64,000 nucleotides of DNA, from NCBI GenBank assembly GCA_963790435.1, contig CAWBOI010000001.1, positions 434,001 through 498,000 on the forward strand, written 5' to 3'. Positions 26,174-35,404 of the stretch are shown here, one piece after another. The stretch is from Ilyomonas sp963790435 (lineage in GTDB: Bacteria; Bacteroidota; Bacteroidia; Chitinophagales; Chitinophagaceae). The translations under genes and the position numbers were made by a program. The stretch's first letter is position 1. Every line of letters begins with the position of its first letter. Under the pieces are notes generated by a model. That model ran no database searches. It saw only the letters and a list, made by a program, of their open reading frames with translations, and was not told where the DNA came from.

Positions 26174-27628
26174 TTATTTTATTGCATTTTCTAATTTCAC
26201 TACAAACAATTCAACAGGCACATCACCAGATTGTAATGAAGATAAATCAATCACAAAATCGGTTCCTTCCTGTTTGCAGGAAAGAGGTTTGTTTTTGCCC
26301 AAAATATTGGCTTTTGTTGATGCAGCCAATGTTGTGTTCTTGATACGGATTTGAGGCGAATAAGCAGGCACAATACAATACAATGTATTTTCTTTTTTGG
26401 TAAAAAAATATTCGATGTAGGCTTCGTCTTTTTTAGGCTGCACCAACCTGGCAGCACTGTAGCCAGCCATAAAATTTTTATCGCTTTTTTGCGGCTGTTT
26501 TCCTGAGCTCCACTGGTGCGGTTCTTTCCATGCCATGGTGTTATAAATGGCTTCGCCATTGGTGTTGAGCCAGTTGCCCATGTCTGTCAACCGTTGCTGC
26601 ATAATCACAGGGATGCGGCCATCGGCCGTAGGTCCAATATCCAGCAATAAATTACCGCCGCGCGATACAATATCAATCAACATTAAAATTAAATCGTGGC
26701 TGCTTTTATAATCAGCCAATTGTTCGTTACGGTTGTATCCATACGAATGTCCAATGCCCTGATTTTCTTCCCACACCACATCTGCATTCATGCCGCTGCC
26801 GTATTCTGAAGTAGCATATAAACAACCATTGTATTTTCCTCTGGTGTTGCTGCCCCAGCGGTCATTTACTACCACTTCATTTTTCACCGGCGATTCATTG
26901 AACAACCATGCTAATAATTCAGGACTTCGCCATGCGGTGTCAGATAAATCCCATTCTCCATCTGAAAATATAACCGATGGTTTATACTTCGTAATCAAGT
27001 CTTTAAATTGCGGAAATAGGTGTTCACTTACAAACCGTTTTTTATCGCTTAACCAAAGCGGGTTATACCATTCGTACAACGAATAATAATAGCCCATTTT
27101 CAAACCCGCATCACGAACGGCGTTGGTTAAATCACCAAGTAAATCACGGTGTGGCGTTCCGGTAACAGCATTCCATGGGCGGCCCCAGTCACGGTCGGCT
27201 TCAGCACTGTTCCAAAGACAATAACCTTCATGATGTTTGGAAGTAAGCACTACATATTTAGCTCCCGATTTTTTAAAAACATCCGCCCATTGTTGCGGAT
27301 TGAACATGCCGGCTTTGAACTCCTTTTCAAACTGCGGATATTGAAAATCCTTGCCATAATTTTTATTGTGAAACGAAGTGAATTTGGCATCGCCATCCGC
27401 AATGTGATGCCAATACCATTCGGCGTAGCTATCACCACTGTTTTCAATGACCGGTGCGTACGATGGAACTGCATAAACACCCCAATGAATAAAGATGCCA
27501 AACTTATCCCCATTGAACCATGATGGAATGCCACGCTTGTTGAGAGATGCCCAATTGGCTTCGTATTTCTGTGCCATAACTCCGGATGAAAAAAAGGTAA
27601 TAAAAAACAGAGAGAAAATAGTTTTCAT
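26174..27628 (-). CDS. Alpha-L-fucosidase, glycoside hydrolase family 29
   Basis: A 484-residue exported enzyme (signal MKTIFSLFFITFFSSGVMAQ). GH29 motifs: FGIFIHWGVYAVPSY (about 43-57), EWYWHHI, GAKYVVLTSKHHEGYCLWNS (about 122-141), the catalytic nucleophile Asp in VIFSDGEWD (near residue 222), and RGGNLLLDIGPTADGRIP (about 325-342). It removes terminal alpha-linked fucose from glycans in the periplasm or at the surface. The usual C-terminal accessory beta domain is present but short. No SusC/SusD pair is adjacent, so it is not part of a visible glycan utilisation locus. Confidence 0.95.
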   Translation of the reverse strand: MKTIFSLFFITFFSSGVMAQKYEANWASLNKRGIPSWFNGDKFGIFIHWGVYAVPSYAPVIENSGDSYAEWYWHHIADGDAKFTSFHNKNYGKDFQYPQFEKEFKAGMFNPQQWADVFKKSGAKYVVLTSKHHEGYCLWNSAEADRDWGRPWNAVTGTPHRDLLGDLTNAVRDAGLKMGYYYSLYEWYNPLWLSDKKRFVSEHLFPQFKDLITKYKPSVIFSDGEWDLSDTAWRSPELLAWLFNESPVKNEVVVNDRWGSNTRGKYNGCLYATSEYGSGMNADVVWEENQGIGHSYGYNRNEQLADYKSSHDLILMLIDIVSRGGNLLLDIGPTADGRIPVIMQQRLTDMGNWLNTNGEAIYNTMAWKEPHQWSSGKQPQKSDKNFMAGYSAARLVQPKKDEAYIEYFFTKKENTLYCIVPAYSPQIRIKNTTLAASTKANILGKNKPLSCKQEGTDFVIDLSSLQSGDVPVELFVVKLENAIK

Positions 27629-27869
27629 ATTTATGCAAGCTATGTTGAATGATGCAAGTGAGCGAGTAAAACTAATGAAAACAAAATTTGATTTTACCGA
27701 ATGGCAAAATTTATTGTAAGCTATTCCTATGAGGCTTGAGTATCGTGTTTTTTCAGCAAAAGATGATTCACTTTTTCAGCAAAACCAAACCTTCAACCCA
27801 TAAAATACCTGGAAGGAAAAAGAGTGAGAAACGGTATAGAGGCACGATTTTTCCTTTACTAAAGCACTT

Positions 27870-28139
27870 ATGAATTACGAGGAAATTCTTGGTTTGATTG
27901 CAGGTGTATTCACGTCTATCTCTCAATTGCCACAACTCATAAAAACCATTAAAGAAAAAGAAGCTAAAAATCTGTCACTGGGTATGATGATAACCTTAAT
28001 AGCGGGTGTTAGCTTATGGATATATTATGGCTTTATGAAGAACGACTTTCCCATTATCGCCACCAACATTTTTTCCGATATTGTAAACGTTACGCTGCTT
28101 TTCGTAAGCATTAAATACAAGAAAAAAGAAGCAGAGTAA
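27870..28139 (+). CDS. SemiSWEET-type sugar transporter (PQ-loop)
   Basis: An 89-residue protein with three membrane helices (ILGLIAGVFTSISQLPQLIK, LGMMITLIAGVSLWIYYGFM, PIIATNIFSDIVNVTLLFVS). The PQ-loop motif SQLPQLIKT at about 18-26, the conserved basic and acidic loop TIKEKEAKNLSLGM, and the Asn in ATNIFSDIVN match bacterial SemiSWEETs, which work as dimers to carry mono- or disaccharides across the inner membrane. Single gene, convergent with a small minus-strand gene 36 bases downstream. Confidence 0.9.
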   Translation: MNYEEILGLIAGVFTSISQLPQLIKTIKEKEAKNLSLGMMITLIAGVSLWIYYGFMKNDFPIIATNIFSDIVNVTLLFVSIKYKKKEAE

Positions 28140-28175
28140 GGCTTCTTTTTTCATACAAAACAAATTGCAATTTAA

Positions 28176-28361
28176 CTATTCATCATCCGATGTTTTGCCA
28201 CCTTGCTCCTCAAATGTATCTTTTGTTCCGTTCATTAACGATGAAAAAGGTCCGCTCATGTGTTCCTGCGGATCAGTCGTATTCAACGTTTCAGGATCTG
28301 GTTTTACAGCAGCGTCTTTATTGCCTTTTTGTTTATTCGGTTCATATTTTTCTTTGGCCAT
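28176..28361 (-). CDS. Small hydrophilic protein, 61 residues
   Basis: From the ATG at 28361 it reads MAKEKYEPNKQKGNKDAAVK, then a Pro/Asp/Thr-rich middle and FSSLMNGTKDTFEEQGGK at the end. A longer frame to 28442 exists, but its first 27 residues look non-coding. The composition is hydrophilic and disordered, with no motif I recognise. Coding is supported by its clean end next to a convergent gene and by the sensible codon use. Function unknown. Confidence 0.55.
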   Translation of the reverse strand: MAKEKYEPNKQKGNKDAAVKPDPETLNTTDPQEHMSGPFSSLMNGTKDTFEEQGGKTSDDE

Positions 28362-28507
28362 AACAAATGTTTTAGAACTAATAAAGAACAAATCATCTGC
28401 CATGTTTGTAGAGGATACAGTCGGCAACGAATACAATATCAATTTTCACAAATGAAACACAGATGTTTTGCGTGGTTGCACGACTCCCCTGGATGTATCT
28501 GTTTTCA

Positions 28508-29590
28508 TTACTTCCATGCATTTCTGATAAACCGAAGCCAATTGCGATACATGATATTTTCAATGTCGTCGTCGCTATAACCTCTTTGCTGTAACAATTC
28601 ATTTAGCTTTTGCAAATCTGCAATTGTTTCCAAATCATACGGACATTGTTCACGCCCGAATGCACCATCCAAATCGCTGCCGATGGCTATGTGCAAAGCG
28701 TTTCCGGTAAGATTGCAGATGTGGTCAATATTATCAACCACTTTACTCAAATCGCAGTTCATTCCTTTCGGTGTTGATGTGCCGCGAACCCAATCGGGCA
28801 CCAACATCCAGGCATCTAAAGCAACGCCAATTACAGCATTTCTCTGTACCAGCACTTTTATCATCTCATCGCTTAACTGGCGGTTGTGATTCACCAATGC
28901 ACGGCAATTGTGATGACTTGCCCAAACATGACCTTTGAACAAATTCAACACATCCCAAAACGCATCATCACTCAGGTGCGTTGCATCTAAAATCATATTG
29001 AGGCTTTCTATTTCTTTCAATAACTCTTTACCTTGCTTGTTCAAATTGCCGGTTGCATCGGTTCCGTTTGCATACCTTCCTTCACCATAATGTGCAGGAC
29101 CAATTGCACGCAAACCATAGTTGTAAGCCCGCTCAACATGATGCACAGTTATCAACGAATCGGCACCTTCCAAACTCAAAATAAATCCGATTGGTTTTTT
29201 GTCATTTGGTTCGCCATTCATCCATAAAGCAATGTGTTTTTCCAAAGAAGAACTGTCTTTTATCATTACCATTTCACCTTCTTCTTCCATTGCTTTATAC
29301 CATGCCAACTGTCCTCCGGTTTGCGCCCATGCCTGTTGCGGTGAAGCCCAACCAGGTAAAGGGTTTGAGGGCGAAACATATCGTGCAATTTGTGTAGCTA
29401 CAACAAGACCAATATCGCCCTTGCGCAACTCTTGTAATGATACAGTTGCTTTGCCTCTGTCGGGCTTATCAGTCATGCCTTTCTCTCTTTCATTAATGGA
29501 TGAAACAGATTGCCGTAAATCACGATTCCATTCCATTGCATTCATGCTTAAATCGAGATGTGCATCAATGATAAAAGGAGATGTTTTCAA
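28508..29590 (-). CDS. Membrane-dipeptidase-type metallopeptidase (family M19)
   Basis: A 360-residue binuclear zinc peptidase. Metal ligands expected in the family are visible: His-x-Asp in FIIDAHLDLSMNAMEWNRD (8-26), Glu in ILSLEGADSL (about 143), His in DATHLSDDAFWDVL (about 204) and His in WASHHNCRALVNHNRQLSDE (about 225). IAIGSDLDGAFG (about 304) is also typical. The enzyme hydrolyses dipeptides and often accepts a D-residue at the C-terminal position. It lacks a signal peptide. It is downstream of a D-threonine-aldolase-like gene and RidA on the same strand, separated by 135 bases that contain a low-complexity repeat. Confidence 0.9.
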   Translation of the reverse strand: MKTSPFIIDAHLDLSMNAMEWNRDLRQSVSSINEREKGMTDKPDRGKATVSLQELRKGDIGLVVATQIARYVSPSNPLPGWASPQQAWAQTGGQLAWYKAMEEEGEMVMIKDSSSLEKHIALWMNGEPNDKKPIGFILSLEGADSLITVHHVERAYNYGLRAIGPAHYGEGRYANGTDATGNLNKQGKELLKEIESLNMILDATHLSDDAFWDVLNLFKGHVWASHHNCRALVNHNRQLSDEMIKVLVQRNAVIGVALDAWMLVPDWVRGTSTPKGMNCDLSKVVDNIDHICNLTGNALHIAIGSDLDGAFGREQCPYDLETIADLQKLNELLQQRGYSDDDIENIMYRNWLRFIRNAWK

Positions 29591-29605
29591 GTGGATTGTT
29601 TGAAT

Positions 29606-29644
29606 GATTGATGAATAGTGAATGGTGAGTAGTGAGTGGTGAGT
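29606..29644. repeat. Low-complexity GTGAGTAGTGAGTGG-type intergenic repeat
   Basis: Between the dipeptidase and the D-threonine-aldolase-like gene the sequence repeats variants of GAATAGTGAATGGTGAGTAG and GTGAGTGGTGAG. A shorter relative (GAGTGGTGAGTTG) lies at 54894-54906 and another (GAATGGTGAATGGTGATG) at about 35044-35061. The unit is close to a 7-base periodicity. It is intergenic at 29606 and 54894; the copy near 35050 falls inside a coding region. Confidence 0.6.
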
Positions 29645-29725
29645 TTCTTTATTCTTGCAACTTCTTCCTCAACACTTGTTTTCTTGCTTCTTGACTCTTG
29701 TTCCTTCTATCTTGGACCTTGGTTC

Positions 29726-30835
29726 TTAAATGCCAATACTTCTGTCGCGCGCAATCACTCTCCATTTGTCAACAATACGGTTTTGTTTTGCCACAAAAGC
29801 GGTATCGTACAAAGCCACCGTTGGACAAATGTGAACGGGTACGCCATATAGCACAGTGCCTGTTTTGTAATTGTTATTAACCGGTACTTTCAATACTAAA
29901 TGTTCTTCGCTTTGCGAAATTGGAATGGCATCGGGTGCATTCAAAAAATGCACACGCGGCAAAGGGTTTTCCGCAGCTAACGATTTGTGCCCTAAATCAA
30001 CACAAATCGTTTCTTCATCTATCACCGAAATCACCCTTGAAAGCACCAAGGCTGCATATTCAAACGGCTCGTCCGGCAAAGCACGATGATAACCCCAATC
30101 CGAAAAAACAAAAGTGCCGGGACTACATTCAACATGCTCATCTCTTTGCGCATGAACAGGAAAAGTAGGTGTGCCGCCGGCAACAATTTTTATCGGATGG
30201 TTGAATGCCTGTAACGCCTGCCTATAAAGGCTTTCAACGTGCACAAAGGCAGCATCTGAATGCTGCTTACGAATGGAAAAATCAGAGTCACGGATATGGC
30301 CATCATAAGCATGAATGCCAATGAAATGCAATGCAGGTAACTGTTGTAAAAACTTCATAAAAGCAAATGCTTTTTGCGGCTGAATACCGGTGCGGTTCAT
30401 ACCTGCATTGACATCAACATAAACAGAAACAGCAACTTTATTTTGCTTGCACAAATCATTCAATAATTGAGCAGTTTCAGCATCATCAAGCAGGCATGAA
30501 AAATGGGTTTGCGGATAGGTTTTTATCAATGAAACCAAACGTTGCATTTTGGGTCCTACGGGTTGGTAAGAAAGCAGCACATCGGGTGCTTTTATCAACC
30601 CTAACATCTCGGCTTCCGCAATGGTTGCGCATTTGAATTTAGTAATGCCAGCTTCCATCATTATGGCGCATACTTCCTGCATTTTATTGGTTTTTACATG
30701 CGGGCGCAAACGGTTTACATCACCAACAATTTCTTTCGCCAATGCTATATTTTTTTGAACTCTGTCAGGATAAACAACAAGCAGAGGCGAATCGTATTCA
30801 CTAATATTTTCAACAAGAAACCAATCGTTCATCAT
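29726..30835 (-). CDS. D-threonine aldolase / D-serine dehydratase-like PLP enzyme
   Basis: A 369-residue fold-type III enzyme. The PLP lysine lies in RLRPHVKTNKM (about 43-53), at the end of the first barrel strand. FKCATIAEAEMLG and SYQPVGPKMQRLVSL follow, with GTPTFPVH (about 216) in the phosphate-binding region. The C-terminal domain has VPVHICPTVALYDTAFV, where His and Cys form the metal site of the D-serine dehydratase-like family. Such enzymes cleave D-threonine or other D-beta-hydroxy amino acids, or dehydrate D-serine. It starts 17 bases after the stop of ridA, so the two form an operon. Confidence 0.88.
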   Translation of the reverse strand: MMNDWFLVENISEYDSPLLVVYPDRVQKNIALAKEIVGDVNRLRPHVKTNKMQEVCAIMMEAGITKFKCATIAEAEMLGLIKAPDVLLSYQPVGPKMQRLVSLIKTYPQTHFSCLLDDAETAQLLNDLCKQNKVAVSVYVDVNAGMNRTGIQPQKAFAFMKFLQQLPALHFIGIHAYDGHIRDSDFSIRKQHSDAAFVHVESLYRQALQAFNHPIKIVAGGTPTFPVHAQRDEHVECSPGTFVFSDWGYHRALPDEPFEYAALVLSRVISVIDEETICVDLGHKSLAAENPLPRVHFLNAPDAIPISQSEEHLVLKVPVNNNYKTGTVLYGVPVHICPTVALYDTAFVAKQNRIVDKWRVIARDRSIGI

Positions 30836-30852
30836 TTGTTTTTATCGCTTTT

Positions 30853-31326
30853 TTATACCAGTTCAAACAGGCCTTCAATTTCAACCGGAATGTTGTCGGG
30901 CAAAGAAACCATACCTACTGCACTGCGCACGCCAACGCCATTGTCATCGCCCCAGATTTGTGCAAACAATTCGCTGCAACCATTGATGATATAAGGATGA
31001 TACAGAAAATCGGGTGTGCCGTTTACCATGCCGAATACTTTGATAACGCGCCTGATTTTATTGAATGAACCGATAGTAGCGCGAATGGTTGACAGCATAG
31101 TTAATGCTACTTGTTTTGCAGCAGCTTTGCCATCCTCTCTATTTATATTTTCACCAATGCGACCAATGATAAGGGTGCCATTATTTTGCACCGGACCATG
31201 ACCGGATAAGTATAAATATTTTCCATCCTGCAGGCAAGGTTTGTAAACGCCTTTAGGTGCAGGAGCAGGCGGTAATGTTAAATTCAATGCTGCAAAATTT
31301 GCATCAGCATCGTTTGATTCATTCAT
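30853..31326 (-). CDS. RidA/YjgF-family enamine/imine deaminase
   Basis: A 157-residue protein from the ATG at 31326 (MNESNDADANFAALNLTLPP); the longer frame up to 31407 is rejected because its extra residues do not resemble the family. The domain covers YLYLSGHGPV, AAKQVALTMLSTIRATIGS, IRRVIKVFGMVNG and VGVRSAVGMVSLPDNIPVEIE, with the conserved Arg of the RSAVG motif. The family removes reactive 2-aminoacrylate-type intermediates made by PLP enzymes acting on serine or threonine. Its position immediately before a D-serine/D-threonine PLP enzyme fits exactly that role. It is closer to the YjgF subgroup with an N-terminal extension than to classical RidA. Confidence 0.9.
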   Translation of the reverse strand: MNESNDADANFAALNLTLPPAPAPKGVYKPCLQDGKYLYLSGHGPVQNNGTLIIGRIGENINREDGKAAAKQVALTMLSTIRATIGSFNKIRRVIKVFGMVNGTPDFLYHPYIINGCSELFAQIWGDDNGVGVRSAVGMVSLPDNIPVEIEGLFELV

Positions 31327-31410
31327 AGCTTTTCGTTTAAAAAAATAAATGTAGTGCAAGATGGCAAAGCGATGAAAAACAGGTGCACGAAATTTCGATA
31401 AAAACAAACT

Positions 31411-32563
31411 TTACTCCCTATCCATCATGCAACGAAAGCCAATGGTAGCGGCTCTGTCCATGCCCGGCGACATCAATAAATATTTTCCATGCTTGTTCAC
31501 TTCCTGGGCTTGTGGAAAGTACCAGCCCAAAGTCTGAGCATGATAATAGCTGCTGCCTTTTACAACTGCGGAGCGCGTATGCTCATCATCATATTCATCT
31601 GTCCATTGCCACACATTGCCAATCATATCTTTCACACCAAACGGGCTTGTACCTTTTGGATAAGCCGTTACATCTGTTGGCTCACGCATAGTTCTCGTTG
31701 TATCAGCAGGCGAAATGAGAGAACTCTCCTCTTTGTTTGCCCACGGATACGTTCTGTCATCTGCCCTTTGATGTAGCGAATGCCATTGCTATTCACTTCG
31801 TACTTTTTAGTTTCGGCTTTAATCTGTTTCACCAATGGATGCGTAGAATCGGTGAACAAAGAAAGCAGGTAAAGTGTTTGTCCTAAGTTGTCGGCTTCTG
31901 CTTCGCCACCGTTGTTGAAATCATAAGGAGAATCCAGGTGCAATATCCATTTTTTCAACAAAAAAACATTGCCGGTTTTTTACAAACACATCGCCATCAT
32001 TGCGCCAGCTCTGCGCCAGGGTTTGTGATAAACAAAAAAGTCAGGCAATGGTTCGCCGTCTTTGATGTTGATGAGTATTTCATGATGCAATTCGCGAAGC
32101 ACATAAGCAAAACGGTAACCCTGAAATTCAGGCCGGATAAGGCTTTCAGATGTTTGATGCAATGATGTGATAGCTTTGTTGTCTTTTATAAAAACACCTT
32201 TTCATTTTCATAAATGACAAGAAAATGGTTGTCCTGCGTGGTGAAGCAAACCGTGTATTCGTGCGGTAAAATACAGTCTTGTTTTATCTTCCAACGTTTT
32301 ACGGTATCACCAGAAATGGCATTGATTAACGCACCGTTTTTATACACCATTTTAGTGCGATTGCCCATACCGAACAAAAAGAAAGAAACCTTCGGCTGGT
32401 GACAAACTACATCCCCAAAATAGTGTCTGAAACTGTCTAACTGATCATGATAATTCTATTGTGATGATTTGGCTGCCTGCCATGATTTAATTTGAGAATA
32501 ACTTGTTACTAAACAGAAAAAGCAAACAACAAAAACCATATTTGAGCGAAAACAATTTTTCAT
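31411..32563 (-). pseudogene. Multiply disrupted exported protein gene with formylglycine-generating-enzyme-like C-terminus
   Basis: An ATG at 32563 opens a signal peptide (MKNCFRSNMVFVVCFFCLVT, SYSQ) that soon meets a stop. Further along the strand the reading frame changes around 32375 (SPAEGFFLF / GMGNRTKMVYKNG), around 32197 (VIYENEK / GVFIKDNKAITSLHQ), meets an in-frame TAA at 31980-31982, and shifts again near 31775 (GIRYIKGQ / DDRTYPWANKEESS). The last part has the FGE/sulfatase-modifying-factor pattern MIGNVWQWTDEYDDE, VVKGSSYYH and AATIGFRCMMDRE. The middle (HLDSPYDFNNGGEAEADNLG) recalls six-hairpin glycosidases. At least four lesions make sequencing error unlikely as the whole cause. 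Confidence 0.8.
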
Positions 32564-32724
32564 AATGAATGATACAAACACATTTTGTTTTGATAAGAAT
32601 TTTTACCAATTCATAATAACGCAGGTGTGGTTAACTGCTCATTTTACAATTATAATCTTCTTAAGAATGTGAATGTTGAATTGATTATGAAATGAATTGA
32701 AGCAACAAATAAAAACATCAACAG

Positions 32725-34695
32725 CTAACGTTTTGGAATCAGCAAAACCGCATCAGCAACCACTTTGCCACCTTTGTTATTTGTTGTAATAACAACAGCA
32801 GGATGATACTCTTTGGCAAATTTTTCTTCCCCCACCAAAACCCATTCACCGCTCGTTTGTCCTTCAACCGTTTTTGGTATTGAAACAAAATAACTTTTGG
32901 TTTTGCCCATATTTGTAACCGCTACATTCAGTTTGTCGGCAGCGCTGTCAATTAAGGGTAAATAAATGTATAAATCGTATTTTCCTGCAGTTACAACGTG
33001 CGGCATATAGATGAAAGATTGATCCCCATTGTTTATTGTTTCAAAATATGAAGCACCATAGCCGCCGCTCAATTTTCGTTGCCAATCGCCGTTTGTTTTT
33101 ACATGTAAACTATCATCATCGTCAACTAATATTTCCGGCGTGCTTCCATCTGCAAGCGGGTTGTTTTTTAAAACTGTTTGCAACTTACTTACATTAACTT
33201 TTTGAACGCTTTGGTTGTTGTTTATCGCTATGCAAGCCGCAACTGCGCACGATTGTGCCAGCACCATAAACACCGGCTCCATGCGGATAGAACCATACGC
33301 AATGTGGCTGGCACTTAAGCAAACCGGAACCAGCACATTTTTGCATTCGCTCTCTTTTGGAACGAGTGCGCGATATGAAACGGGGTAAGGTCCAAAGCCG
33401 CCTTTTTGAACATCACCTTCATTCTTCACCATGCCATTGACAACCAGGCGTTCGCAGTTGTGCGAATCCATTGTATAAGCTGCCAAACCCACGCCATCAC
33501 TCACTTTCAGCCTTCCTTCGCAGTTGGCTTGCGTCATTACATAGTCACCAATCATGCGGCGACTTTCGCGAATGTAAAGCTGTGGACTGAAGTTGCCATT
33601 GTCCTGCCATTCATCTTTTGGATAACCCCATTGCCCTATTTCATCACGCACCATTTTAGGAACGCGAACATCATTACCAATAAACCAAAGCAGGCCTTTA
33701 GTGTACGCTTCATGTTGCTGAAGGATGCGCCTTCTCTCGTCATAATTTGCATCAGGGTAATTGTAATTTTCACCAATCATATCGGTTGAAAAACCGCCGT
33801 TGTTATTGATGTCGGTTTTGTTGTTTGGCATTATTCCAAAGAAAAAATAATCATTCAAGTTTTGCTTGTTTGGCTGTGCTTTTATCAAACGCAACAGGAG
33901 CTCGTAATGCGAAGAATCGTAACCTTTTGGCTTTGTTATTGAAATTTTATTTTGAGGATTGTTGGTTAAACAAATGCGATAGTTGTAAGCTTGTATTTGT
34001 TGATTCCCACTACCGTTTGGCAGCAGTTTATTGTTGCTGATTCCCCACAGCAAACTACTGGTTGAATCGCCTTCAATTTTGTATGGATTAACGGCATCAG
34101 GAAACTGGTGCTTATCTAACAACTGAACACCATTCCATGTTTCGTTGTAGGTGCTGTTGTCTTCTCTTCCGGTGGTGTACGATATGCCCGCACGTGCCAT
34201 CAAATCGCCTTCATAACTGCAATCCATAAAAACCTTTGCAGTGATTGTTTTGTCCGTTATTGAAGAAGGATCATAGCTGCTTTCTACCACAATGCTTTTT
34301 ATCCATCCGTTTTGTTTTACCGCTTTTATGATGCGATGTTCATACAACACCGACACTCTGGCTTCTTTGATATAATCATTAAAAATAGCTTCGGCCACAT
34401 GTGGCTCAAATATCCATTGTTCCAGCTTTCCATAATGTTTTCCCATGCGCCTGTAGAAGTCTCTCGACAAGCCTGTGATGGCATATTTATTACCAATATC
34501 CGTATAGCCCAAACCGCCGGAAGTTAAGCCACCTAAGTGTTTGCCGGGTTCTACCAGGATGACTTTCTTACCCATTTTTGCAATTGTATAAGCGGCTATT
34601 ACACCGGCAGAAGTGCCCCCGTATATGCAAACATCGTATTGCGCTAATGATTGTAAAGAGATGAAAACAAAAACAATAATGGAAAGAAATTTCAT
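32725..34695 (-). CDS. Exported FAD-dependent oxidoreductase with C-terminal golvesin/Xly-like domain
   Basis: A 656-residue protein with signal MKFLSIIVFVFISLQSLAQ. The FAD-binding fold follows directly: YDVCIYGGTSAGVIAAYTIA (20-39), VILVEPGKHLGGLTSGGLGYTD (about 45-66), as in the FAD_oxidored group. FMDCSYEGDLMARAGISYTTGRED and RIMGDYVMTQ-like segments and AYGSIRMEPVFMVLAQSCAVAA support it. The last ~130 residues (GGYGASYFETINNGDQSFIY, EWVLVGEEKF, VVADAVLLIPK) form a beta-sandwich domain like those at the end of xanthan-lyase-like proteins. The substrate is not known. It is a single gene with poor neighbours. Confidence 0.87.
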   Translation of the reverse strand: MKFLSIIVFVFISLQSLAQYDVCIYGGTSAGVIAAYTIAKMGKKVILVEPGKHLGGLTSGGLGYTDIGNKYAITGLSRDFYRRMGKHYGKLEQWIFEPHVAEAIFNDYIKEARVSVLYEHRIIKAVKQNGWIKSIVVESSYDPSSITDKTITAKVFMDCSYEGDLMARAGISYTTGREDNSTYNETWNGVQLLDKHQFPDAVNPYKIEGDSTSSLLWGISNNKLLPNGSGNQQIQAYNYRICLTNNPQNKISITKPKGYDSSHYELLLRLIKAQPNKQNLNDYFFFGIMPNNKTDINNNGGFSTDMIGENYNYPDANYDERRRILQQHEAYTKGLLWFIGNDVRVPKMVRDEIGQWGYPKDEWQDNGNFSPQLYIRESRRMIGDYVMTQANCEGRLKVSDGVGLAAYTMDSHNCERLVVNGMVKNEGDVQKGGFGPYPVSYRALVPKESECKNVLVPVCLSASHIAYGSIRMEPVFMVLAQSCAVAACIAINNNQSVQKVNVSKLQTVLKNNPLADGSTPEILVDDDDSLHVKTNGDWQRKLSGGYGASYFETINNGDQSFIYMPHVVTAGKYDLYIYLPLIDSAADKLNVAVTNMGKTKSYFVSIPKTVEGQTSGEWVLVGEEKFAKEYHPAVVITTNNKGGKVVADAVLLIPKR

Positions 34696-34733
34696 AAATT
34701 AATTTGCAAGAATCAGATTGTTGAAAAAAATTA

Positions 34734-35183
34734 TTATACACCAAACTGGCGCAAATGATGGTCTAAGTGCATGTAAACAAAACGCCTCCATTGTTTGGTA
34801 TTTAACGGACCTAACAAAGGATGAGTTCCATAAATATTTTCATTTCGTTTGGCAAAACTTTGTATGGATTCAATCAGGCGACTTTTGTTTTCTTCAAACG
34901 AAGTAATGTCTTCTTTTGGTTGCAAATATTGAGGATTCGTTTTGATGCCTTTGGGCAATCGCTTCATCATTTGCAACACAAATGTGGTCATTATGCGTTG
35001 CTTCAAGGTAGGCTTCTGCCTATTGTCGCGATTGGATAAAATAGAATGGTGAATGGTGATGCAATGAAACATCATTCCACTAACGCTAAAGCTTCCCCAT
35101 AATGGAGAATTGCCGGGCTGCAACTGCAAAATTCGCCGAATGATTTGCGGACTGTTTTCACCATTTAAACTGGCTTTTTTCAT
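34734..35183 (-). CDS. DUF1569-like DinB-superfamily protein
   Basis: A 149-residue protein from the ATG at 35183 (MKKASLNGENSPQIIRRILQ); the longer frame to 35267 has an implausible N-terminus. It is a four-helix-bundle type protein with histidines placed as in the DinB/YfiT superfamily: MFHCITIHHSIL (about 36-47) and the C-terminal YMHLDHHLRQFGV. HPLLGPLNTKQWRRFVYMHL is typical of DUF1569. Members may bind a divalent metal; no reaction is established. It lies 38 bases upstream of the FAD oxidoreductase start, in the same direction. Confidence 0.72.
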   Translation of the reverse strand: MKKASLNGENSPQIIRRILQLQPGNSPLWGSFSVSGMMFHCITIHHSILSNRDNRQKPTLKQRIMTTFVLQMMKRLPKGIKTNPQYLQPKEDITSFEENKSRLIESIQSFAKRNENIYGTHPLLGPLNTKQWRRFVYMHLDHHLRQFGV

Positions 35184-35404
35184 ACACCGAATGTAAGTTT
35201 TATTTTGGGTTGATGAATTTGTAGAATAACTGAAATGGTTTGAAACAAAACCAGTCATACGCAACAATCACATTCAAAATGAATTACCATTCATACATGG
35301 AGCCGTGTCTGTAACCTTCCTTTTTGTTTTGCACCAATTATTCTTATCCCATTTGCTCTAAATGTTCTACTTTAACACCCACAATTAAATCAAAAGCTTG
35401 TCGT

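Noticed and set aside
29606..29644. CRISPR array
   Set aside because: The units are about 7 bases long, without unique spacers, and no cas genes are nearby.
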